A stretch of DNA of 64,000 nucleotides from Streptomyces aureocirculatus (GTDB taxonomy: Bacteria; Actinomycetota; Actinomycetes; Streptomycetales; Streptomycetaceae), in contig NZ_JOAP01000028.1 in the NCBI RefSeq assembly GCF_000720475.1, forward strand, positions 134,876-198,875, read 5' to 3'. How positions within the stretch are numbered: the stretch's first letter is position 1; every line of letters begins with the position of its first letter. The position numbers were made by a program, and so were the translations under genes. Positions 36,377 to 44,100 of this stretch are shown one piece after another. The notes beneath the pieces were generated by a model. The model was not told the origin of the DNA. It saw nothing but the letters and a program-made list of their open reading frames with translations, and made no database searches.

Positions 36377-36835
36377 ATGAGTTCCGCGCCGCCGTCGGCG
36401 GGCGCGGATCTCAAGCGCGGGTTAGAGGCGCTGAAGAAGTTCCGGCGTCGCATCGACACGCTCCTCACCGAGTTCGAGGGATCGGACGGCGGCACGTCCA
36501 AGGTCCGCGACCAGAAGATCGCCCGTGCCTCCTTCAGCGGCGAGGCGGCCCCTTTCCCTGAGGCCGACGGCCTCTACTCCCAGTACGACCAGGTGCACGA
36601 GCGGCTCACCTCACTGTCGAAGATGCTCGGGGACCAGATCGAAGCCATGGGCATCGCCGTGCACGGCGCGGACGTCGGCTTCGACAACCTCGAAGACGAT
36701 TTGCGGCAACGCTTCTGGGCGATCCAGACGCAGGTCGGCCGTGCGGAGACACCTGAGGGGCGGGAGCCCGGAGGGAAGACCGACGAGCGGGGCGGTCAGG
36801 GCAGCGACAAGTCCGACTCGGGGTGGAAGCTGTGA
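36377..36835 (+). CDS. Helical PE/EsxA-like partner protein (152 aa) in the T7SS locus
   Basis: No named family recognised. About 110 residues of predicted helix (DLKRGLEALKKFRRRIDTLL, YDQVHERLTSLSKMLGDQIE, DVGFDNLEDDLRQRFWAIQT) are followed by a charged Gly/Asp/Lys tail ending GWKL. ATG 36377 has GAGGA 7 bases upstream; an in-frame GTG at 36359 is possible. Its stop overlaps the GTG of the next gene (GTGA). A short helical protein coupled to a WXG protein with a proline-rich tail resembles the PE/PPE or EspB arrangement and suggests a heterodimeric secreted pair; this is inference. Confidence 0.65.
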   Translation: MSSAPPSAGADLKRGLEALKKFRRRIDTLLTEFEGSDGGTSKVRDQKIARASFSGEAAPFPEADGLYSQYDQVHERLTSLSKMLGDQIEAMGIAVHGADVGFDNLEDDLRQRFWAIQTQVGRAETPEGREPGGKTDERGGQGSDKSDSGWKL

Positions 36836-38427
36836 GCTTCGAAGGGCACCGGCTCAACGACATGATCGACCTGGTCGAGCAGGCGAACCCGGCCGATCTG
36901 GAGAGCGCGGGGGAGGCACTCCAGAGGGCGCGCGACGCGATCGCGGCGGCGGCCCGGGAGCTGGGCGAGCACATCGACCGGGTGGACTGGGAAGGCGAGG
37001 CCGGGCGGGCGTTCCGCAAGTGGGGCAAGAACCTCGTCAAGGACACCCACAAGCTGTCCGACTTCGCTGACGCCGCTGGCGTCCAGATCGCGTCGGCCGG
37101 CGCGGGGTTGGCTTCCGTGCGGGGTTCGATGCCACCACGGGATACGCGCACCGATCCGAAATCGGTGGCGGACATCCCCTCTCCGAAGAGGGTGGACGGC
37201 AACGCGGACTACGAGGCCGCCGTCAAGTCCGAGAAGCACCGGCAGGAGGCGATCAACCAGATGAACCGGTTGGCGTCGTTCTACCGGGTCTCGCAGCACG
37301 AGATGGCGGGGCAGGAGGCGCCTTCGTTTTCGGCTATGCCGGATGTGGGGGTGCCTCGGCCTGAGCGAGGACGTTTCGCTCCCGGTGAGGGTAGGAAGCC
37401 CGCTCCGCCCGCCGACTCTGCCGGTGCCACGCGAGAAGCGCTACCCCGCCCCACCGACTCGGGCGTCGTTACGACGTTGGGCCCCAACGGGACGGAAAAT
37501 CCCTTGGTACCTCGCAACGAAGAGCGCGGTCCGATCCCGTCCACTGACTGGCCTGTCGGGCCGACCCCGTCTTCAGACCGGCCTGACAATCTGGCACCCG
37601 TCAGCTCGGTCCCTCACCGTACGGCGATTGACAGCGTCGGTACGTTGCCCCCGCCGAGTAGCCCCGGACCAGGTTCGGTGCCTCCTGCTCCTGCTCCTGC
37701 TCCTGGTCCGACGGGCGTAGGGGGGCCGCCTCCTCCGTTCGGGGGTCCTGTGCCGCCTCTGCCCCTCCCGGGCCCGCCTGCACGTGCTGCTGGTCGAGGT
37801 GGAGATGTGAAGCCGACGACGCCCGTCCCGCCGACGCCTGGGCGAACGGGTGGGGGAGGCCCTGGGAAGGAGGGGCCGGGGCGTGTCCCCTCAGGTCCGG
37901 TGGGCCGTGTGCCAGTTGCAGAAGGAAGAGGCGTCAGTGGTCCGACGGGGCCCGTACAGTCCCCGGCGGGACGCGGTATCACGGGTGGAACGCCGCAGCC
38001 CGGGAGCGTGCCGACCAACCGTCCCGGAGTTCAGGGCGTCACAGGTGCCCCGCGCGCCAACGGCGTCGTAGGGGGGCGGCCCGCGGAAGGTTTTGGACAG
38101 GCACGAACAGGTGCTGGAGCTGTGGGGCAGCGTGGAGTTATGGGAGCCCCACCTCATGGCACGGGTGGTGGCAGGCAGATGCCCCTCCGGTCCGGCAGTA
38201 ATCCTGACGGCGTGGTCGGCACTCCGAAGGATCGTCAGTCTGTGGTCGGCGGCCGTAGGAGTGGATTCACTACGGGTGGCACAGGCCTGGTACGTGGTCC
38301 TGTGGACAATCGTCCCCGCCCGGAACAGCAAGTGGGTGAGGCCTCGCAACGGCCTGACTATCTGGTCGAGGACGAGGAGACACATCTGTCCGGCGAGCGG
38401 CGGCACGTGCCGCCAGTAATCAGTTAG
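36832..38427 (+). CDS. WXG-domain protein with long Pro/Gly-rich tail, predicted T7SS substrate
   Basis: 531 residues from GTG 36832, which overlaps the preceding stop. Residues 1-105 form a WXG100-like helical hairpin: LVEQANPADLESAGEALQRA, then the turn Trp53-Glu54-Gly55 (VDWEGEAGRAF) and KWGKNLVKDTHKLSDFA. A second helical piece (130-165) follows. From about residue 170 the chain is Pro/Gly/Ser/Val-rich with no obvious domain (PPPPFGGPVPPLPLPGPP), ending RRHVPPVIS. This is the layout of PPE/EspB-type secreted proteins. Base composition falls in the last kilobase compared with the machinery genes. The stop overlaps or abuts the start of the second mycosin gene. Confidence 0.7.
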   Translation: MSFEGHRLNDMIDLVEQANPADLESAGEALQRARDAIAAAARELGEHIDRVDWEGEAGRAFRKWGKNLVKDTHKLSDFADAAGVQIASAGAGLASVRGSMPPRDTRTDPKSVADIPSPKRVDGNADYEAAVKSEKHRQEAINQMNRLASFYRVSQHEMAGQEAPSFSAMPDVGVPRPERGRFAPGEGRKPAPPADSAGATREALPRPTDSGVVTTLGPNGTENPLVPRNEERGPIPSTDWPVGPTPSSDRPDNLAPVSSVPHRTAIDSVGTLPPPSSPGPGSVPPAPAPAPGPTGVGGPPPPFGGPVPPLPLPGPPARAAGRGGDVKPTTPVPPTPGRTGGGGPGKEGPGRVPSGPVGRVPVAEGRGVSGPTGPVQSPAGRGITGGTPQPGSVPTNRPGVQGVTGAPRANGVVGGRPAEGFGQARTGAGAVGQRGVMGAPPHGTGGGRQMPLRSGSNPDGVVGTPKDRQSVVGGRRSGFTTGGTGLVRGPVDNRPRPEQQVGEASQRPDYLVEDEETHLSGERRHVPPVIS

Positions 38428-38429
38428 TG

Positions 38430-39728
38430 ATGAGTGGAGGCGTGCAGGGCGTGGAGTCAGGATCTGGCCGACACGGCAACGGGGCATTCCCGCTTCGGGG
38501 GCGTGTGCGGCGACGGGTCGCTACGACGAGCGCGGCCGTCAGCGTTCTGGCCCTGATGTCTGTGGGAATGGCACCGGGTGCGGCTGCCGACGACGTCCGG
38601 TCGAAGCAGTGGTACTTGGAGGCAATGGGCGCCGATGAGCTATGGGAGGTCAGCACCGGCAAGGGCGTCAAGGTTGCCGTTGTCGACAGCGGAATTGCAG
38701 TGACGCCTTCTCTCAAGGGGCGTGTGCATGCAGGCAAGGACGTGACTGGCCTCAGGGGCGGAGCTCTGGACGACTACGACGGCCATGGAACCACAATGGC
38801 TGAGCTGATCGTGGGTGCCGGCCGGGGAGGGGGTCTCAAGGGCTTGGCACCTGGGGCCCTGGTCGTTTCCTTTCGTACCACTCTGTACAGCGCCAAGGGT
38901 AAGAAAGAGAGCGATAGCGCCGAAGCCATTCGAGCTGCGGCAGACAGCGATGCACAGATTATCAGTCTGTCCATTGGTGGTGACTTCATGTACCCAGCCG
39001 AGAAAGAGGCAGTGAAGTATGCTGCGTCGAAAGGCAAGTTGATGTTCGCCGGTGTCGGGAACGATGCCGAGAAGAAGAACTACATCGGCTATCCGGCTGC
39101 CTATCCCAACGTCACCGGAGTCTCCGCCGCAGACAAGTCCGGCAAGGTTGCCAAGTACTCCGAGTTCGGCGATTACGTGGACCTGGCGGCGCCGGGCCGC
39201 GACGTCCCCCGCTGGTGCGATGCAACCTTCCGTTCGTACTGCGACGGCGACGGCGGCACCAGTGCCGCCACCGCCATCGCCTCCGCCTCCGCCGCCCTGA
39301 TCTGGTCCAAGCACCCCAACTGGACCGCCAACCAAGTCCTACGCGTCCTCATCGACACCGCGGGCCGTAGCTGGCCGAAGGACAAGCCCAGTGACTATCT
39401 CGGCTACGGCCTGGTTCGGCCGGCTCCGAATCTGCTGAAGAACAGGGGTAATCCGGGCCCGCCGGATATCGACCCCCTCACCAATAAGAAGACACCGGGT
39501 GTCGGAGCTTCGTCCTCTGCTCCGTCGGAGGAGTCATCGGCGCCTGCGGCGAACCCCCCGAAGGGCGCGGCCGACAGCAAGCGGGCAGCGTCCGCGTCAA
39601 CTTCGAAGTCCGATGGCGGCTCCGATGACGACAACGACCAGTTGTGGATCGTCGTCGGCGCCGTAGCCGCGGTGGCGGCCCTCGGCGGCGCAGCCTTCGC
39701 GTTCGTACGCAAACGGCGTAACGCCTGA
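38430..39728 (+). CDS. Second subtilisin-like mycosin protease of the T7SS locus
   Basis: 432 residues from ATG 38430; a GTG at 38427 and a GTG at 38451 with a GGAGG site are alternatives. Signal peptide about residues 25-53 (VATTSAAVSVLALMSVGMAP). The S8 catalytic set is complete: Asp86 (VAVVDSGIA), His119 (DGHGTTMAE), Asn211 (GVGND) and Ser278 (GGTSAATAIASA). A Pro/Ser/Lys linker, one membrane helix (about 405-425) and RKRRNA close the protein. The section 38550-39180 has a lower GC content and many A/T-ending codons compared with mycP1, suggesting a different origin. It is followed after 71 bases by esxA and probably serves the nearby WXG substrates. Confidence 0.88.
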   Translation: MSGGVQGVESGSGRHGNGAFPLRGRVRRRVATTSAAVSVLALMSVGMAPGAAADDVRSKQWYLEAMGADELWEVSTGKGVKVAVVDSGIAVTPSLKGRVHAGKDVTGLRGGALDDYDGHGTTMAELIVGAGRGGGLKGLAPGALVVSFRTTLYSAKGKKESDSAEAIRAAADSDAQIISLSIGGDFMYPAEKEAVKYAASKGKLMFAGVGNDAEKKNYIGYPAAYPNVTGVSAADKSGKVAKYSEFGDYVDLAAPGRDVPRWCDATFRSYCDGDGGTSAATAIASASAALIWSKHPNWTANQVLRVLIDTAGRSWPKDKPSDYLGYGLVRPAPNLLKNRGNPGPPDIDPLTNKKTPGVGASSSAPSEESSAPAANPPKGAADSKRAASASTSKSDGGSDDDNDQLWIVVGAVAAVAALGGAAFAFVRKRRNA

Positions 39729-39799
39729 GCAGATCAGAGGCGAGTAGCACAGACGAGCCTCAATGACAGCCTGAACGTCTACGTAAGGAGAGCCCGCTC

Positions 39800-40138
39800 A
39801 TGGCCGACGGCCGTAAGCTAAATGACCAGGAAGTCGCGCTCCTCGAAAAGGAGATCGTCGACAAGTATGACTCGGTCCAGAAGCAGCTCAGGCGATTGCA
39901 GGGGACGCTTGACACCATGGAGGGCAACTGGCGCGGTATCGGTGCGCATGCCTTCGACAAGAAGCAGACCGAGATCAACCAGCACATGCAGGCGATCGGC
40001 CGCATCCTTGTGGACTTCCTGGACGGTATCAGTGCCAACCGCAAGGACAAGGACCGGCTTGAGGACGAGGTCCGCGCGACCATGAACAGTATCGACGTGG
40101 ACTACGGCGGCAAGAATTCGGCCATCAGCAGCTATTGA
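39800..40138 (+). CDS. esxA: WXG100 family protein EsxA-like (112 aa)
   Basis: Two long helices joined by the WXG turn Trp44-Arg45-Gly46 (MEGNWRGIGAHAF), the ESAT-6 fold. Length 112 is slightly above the usual 100. A clear AAGGAG site stands about 10 bases before the ATG. Presumed to pair with the following WXG100 protein and be secreted through EccC. Whether it corresponds to EsxA or EsxB of other species cannot be settled from sequence alone. It lacks an obvious C-terminal YxxxD/E signal, which its partner has. Confidence 0.88.
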   Translation: MADGRKLNDQEVALLEKEIVDKYDSVQKQLRRLQGTLDTMEGNWRGIGAHAFDKKQTEINQHMQAIGRILVDFLDGISANRKDKDRLEDEVRATMNSIDVDYGGKNSAISSY

Positions 40139-40210
40139 GTTAGCTGAGCTGAGCTGAGCTGTTCTCCGGGCCGTCGTGGTCCGGCCGAAACCACCAGGGG
40201 ATGGACAAGC

Positions 40211-40513
40211 ATGGCAAGCGGCAACTTCGACGAACTCGCGGTCAAATACGGCGGGCTCGACGCCATCACCACCGAACTCGGCATCCAGGCGAAGCAATTG
40301 GAGTCCGACCTCGCTGACATCAAGCGGGCTGTGGCCAGGGTGGCTGAAGGATGGGAGGGCGAGGCCCACCGGGCGTACGTCCTGAAGCAGAAGGAGTGGG
40401 ACCAGCACGCGTCGGCGATCCACACGGCCCTCATGCAGATCGGCCAGAAGGTCGGCCAGGCGGGCGGTGACTACCGGGGTGGCGACCTGAAGGGGGCCAG
40501 CTACTTCCAGTGA
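40211..40513 (+). CDS. esxB: WXG100 family protein EsxB-like (100 aa)
   Basis: 100 residues, helix-turn-helix with Trp48-Glu49-Gly50 (AEGWEGEAHRAY). Near the C-terminus Tyr88...Asp92 (DYRGGD) fits the YxxxD/E secretion signal recognised by EccC, so this member probably carries the export signal for the pair. The 72-base gap from esxA holds four AGCTG pentamers. A stable hairpin follows the stop. Confidence 0.9.
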   Translation: MASGNFDELAVKYGGLDAITTELGIQAKQLESDLADIKRAVARVAEGWEGEAHRAYVLKQKEWDQHASAIHTALMQIGQKVGQAGGDYRGGDLKGASYFQ

Positions 40514-40530
40514 GGGGCGGCAGGCGATAG

Positions 40531-40563
40531 CGGGGTGGGCATACGCGGGAGGTGCCCACCCCG
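40531..40563 (+). terminator. Hairpin terminator after esxB
   Basis: CGGGGTGGGCA (40531-40541) and TGCCCACCCCG (40553-40563) form an 11-bp perfect stem with an 11-base loop, followed by TTCTGTTG. It begins 18 bases after the esxB stop and separates it from the convergent immunity gene. Confidence 0.8.
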
Positions 40564-40697
40564 TTCTGTTGCACGGTGGTCGGCCGTCGGTCGGAGCCCG
40601 AATTGGAAGTAGAGTTCTCGTCTGCCTCCTTTGGCCGATTTCCGCAGGGGGTCGATGTTGATGCCGAGCAGAAGTCGAGTGGCGGCGGTCCTGGAGA

Positions 40698-41126
40698 CTA
40701 CTTGTGTGGCGCTCTGGGCGCGGCCCCCGAGTCGGTGTGGAAACCCAATGCGCTGCTTACGGCGACCGAGATTTCAAGGAGTCGGTCTTTGGGGACATGT
40801 GCAACCTTGAAGTTGTTGCTGCTCATGAACTCCAGAAAGTCCGACGGCAGAGCAATGGAGTAGTGCTCTACATACGATGCCAAATCCACTCGCCAAGCGA
40901 ATGATCCATCGGTGAGAATTGAAGATCCGCCGGGGACATGGAAAGCTTGGCCGATGACGTCGGTTGTTGATTCCATTACATCCAGGACGGGGTGGCCGGA
41001 ATGAAGATAGCGGCGAACTTCTTGAGACGAATATTCCGGTGCACCTGAATTGATGCTCGGAGTTGACTCGCTGTAGAGGCTCGGGCCCTCAGGGTTCATG
41101 TCCTGGTAAAATCCAACAAACTTCAT
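40698..41126 (-). CDS. Predicted immunity protein for the RHS toxin (142 aa)
   Basis: No family named with certainty. The ATG shares a base with the toxin stop (TGATG), the usual position of a cognate immunity gene. The central part FHVPGGSSILTDGSFAWRVD, then LASYVEHYSIALPSDFLEFM, has the look of small SMI1/KNR4- or Imm-like cytoplasmic proteins. No signal peptide or membrane segment, so it would neutralise the toxin inside the producing cell. The gene is visibly poorer in GC than the secretion machinery, consistent with acquisition together with the toxin tip. Confidence 0.65.
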   Translation of the reverse strand: MKFVGFYQDMNPEGPSLYSESTPSINSGAPEYSSQEVRRYLHSGHPVLDVMESTTDVIGQAFHVPGGSSILTDGSFAWRVDLASYVEHYSIALPSDFLEFMSSNNFKVAHVPKDRLLEISVAVSSALGFHTDSGAAPRAPHK

Positions 41127-44100
41127 CAGTTTCCTCCGATGATGGGAAGGAATATCCGCCAGTACCCGCCGCCGGCGATCTGTGGTACTTGACCGGCGCC
41201 CAATACTGGATTGGTGCCGACCATATTGGTCGGTGCGCGCACCGTAACGCCGAGCTCATTTGCTATCTGTTGGGCGATGCCCGATGTGTCCGCCCCGGAG
41301 TGGCACACCATGAGGCGGAGCGGGCCGCCATTGTAGTGCGGATTGTTTGTCACGGCATCCACGATCTGTCCGCCGTTCACGTTTCCTCCGGGGAGCTGCA
41401 AGAAACCATCTGCGGAGCCGTGTGCGACAACATCGTGCTCGTTCTCGTTCAATACGTTATTGAAGTTTCGCTGGCTCGGCCCGTCGTCCCCGATCAATGT
41501 GCCTGTCTCGCCGTGTGTGACAGGCGCTCCCGATGGTATGCCGTTGTCCGCCATGTAATCGGCGCGGCAGGGGGTGAGCCCGAGAGGGTCGGCCCACGTG
41601 TGCGGGTTGTGGACGTATGAGGCTGGATTCGGAGTAGGCGTGATGCCAAGTGGATCCTGGGTCAGGTACCGGCCGGACTCCGGATCGTAATGCCGAAAGT
41701 AGTTGTAATGCAGCCCCGTCTCCGGGTCGAAGTACTGCCCCGGAAACCGCAGCGGAGTGTAAGCCGTACTGCCAGCCGCCCAAGCCGTAGCCCCCCACAG
41801 GGTGCTCCGCGTGTGCCACGCGATCTCGCCCTGTTCGTCGACGAGTTCGGTAGGCGTGCCCACCAGGTCCGTGACGATGGCGAAGAAGCGGGAGTCGATC
41901 TCGGTCTGGGGAGCCGTGGACGCGTCGGACACGTCGGGCGACGTGATGCGTTCCGTCTGGGTGACAGGGCGCAAGCCCTGGTGGTCCCACGTGAGCGTGA
42001 CCGGGTTCGGCAGGTCGGTCGACGTCGTCGTCTGCTCGCACAACGTCGTCCCGTCCCATGCGAAGTCCACCCGCTCGACGACCGTCGAACCGTCCGCCGC
42101 CATACGGAGCTTGGTGGTGCGACGCCCCAGCGCGTCGTACCTGTACCGCCACACCGTCCCGTCCGGAGTGACCGTCGACGTCAGTCGATCCTCGGCGTCC
42201 CACGTGTACCGCCACGTGTCCGGCTTCCGTGAAAGGCGGGGCTTCTGGCGGAGGGTGACGCGGCCCAGGGCGTCGTGTTCGTAGCGGACCGCCCCGGCCC
42301 GGGTGATCCTCGTGCCGGTGTAGGCGCGGGCGCCGGTGGCCTCGTGCCCCGGGTGCGACACGGGCCAGGACGCCTCCGTCTGGTTGCCCGCCTCGTCGTA
42401 CGCGTACGTCTCCGTCCAGTTCGCCGCGTGCACCGCGGTGACCCGGCCCGCCGCGTCCAGGTCGAAGCGGCGGGCGCCGTTGAGATGGTCGTCGACGCCG
42501 ATGAGGTTGCCGTCCGCGCGGTAGGCGTACGCGCGGCCCTGTATCGCGTGGCCGTCGGCCGCGGTGACCGACTGGGTGGTGAGGCGGCCCAAGTCGTCGA
42601 AGGTGTGGGAGAAGGTGACGGAGTCACCCAGGTGGCGGGCGAGTTCACGACCCGCCGCGTCATACGTGAAGTCGATGGCGCGGCCCGATGCCAGAAGCTG
42701 AGCGTGGCGGCCCGCCGCGTCGTACGTCCACGTGCTCGTCGCCCCGGAAGGGGTGGTACGACCCGTACGGCGCCCCAAGTCGTCGTACGTGTACGTGACC
42801 TCGTGGCCGTCGACCTTCTCCGACCTGAGTCTGCCGAAGCGATCGCGGAGCAGGATCAACGAAGTGTCGTCCGGCCCTGTGGCCTGGGCCAACCGGTCCG
42901 TCAGGTCGTACGCGAAGGTCGTGACCCGGCCGTCGGCGTCCTTGCGGACGACCTGGCCGAGGGCGTTGCGCTCGAAGGCCACCGTCTGGCCGAGCGCGTT
43001 CGTACGGGAGCGCAGCCGCCCCGCCGCGTCGTGCTCGTACGTCAGCGTGCGGTCGTCGAAGTCCGTTTCGGATATCGGGCGGCCCGCGGCGTCGAATGCG
43101 TAGCTCCAGGTCAGACCCTGGGGGTTCCTCACCTCGGTGAGGCGGAGTTCCGTGTCGTGCGTGAACTCGTAGCGCACACCGTCCGGGCCCGTGCGGGCCG
43201 ACAGCAGGTCGAAGTGCGTGTACTCGTACGAGGAGACCGCGCCCATCGCGTCCACGTACGTGGTGCAGTTGCCCTCACCGTCGTACGTCCAGGACTCCGC
43301 CGTACCGTCCGGCGCCACCCGCCGTGCGATGTGCCCCTCCACCGTCCACTCCAGGCGGGTCGTGGCGCCCAGGGCGTCCACGACAGCGATCGGCCTGCCG
43401 AAGGCGTCGCGCTCGTAGCGGGTCACCGCGCCGAGAGGGTCGACGGTCTCCAGCGGGAGCCCCGCCCGGTCGCAGCGGACCGTCGTCGTGTTGCCCAGCG
43501 GGTCGGTCACGGACGTGGGGCGGCCCGCCTCGTCGTACGTGAAGCGGGTGGTCGCACCCGCCGGGCTCGTCACCGATGTGCGGTTGCCGCGCTCGTCGTA
43601 CGTGTGGCGCCAGACCTGGCCGTCCGGGGTCACCACGCGCGTCGGACGCCCGAGATCGTTGTACTCCGCGCGCGCCTCACGGCCGTCGGGGCGCACCACG
43701 CCGAGCAGGTTGCCCGCCTCGTCGTAGGCGAACGACGTGGTGTTGCCCAGCGGATCCGTGCGGGACAACAGGCGGTGGTGACGGTCGCGTTCGTAGCGCG
43801 TGACCGCGCCCAGCGGGTCGATGTCGGCGACGACCTGCCAGGCCGCGTTGACCAGGAAGCGGCGGGTGTGGCCCGCGTCCGTCGTGGTGGTCGTCGCCCG
43901 CAGGCCGGTCGCCGGGTCCGGCTCCTCGTAGGCGATGCGCAGGCTCATATGGCCCTCGGTGCCGCCCTCGGCCACGCACCGGTCCTGGTCGTCGTACACG
44001 TAGGTGTAGCCGCGGTCGTTGGTGTCCGTCCATGACGTGACGCGGCCCGCCTCGTCGTAGGCGAAGCGGAGCGGGAGCCCTGAGGAGTTGGTGACTTCCG

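Noticed and set aside
42275..44035. 586-codon open frame antisense to the RHS toxin
   Set aside because: Arg/Val/Gly-rich shadow of the YD repeats; the opposite strand has clear protein families.
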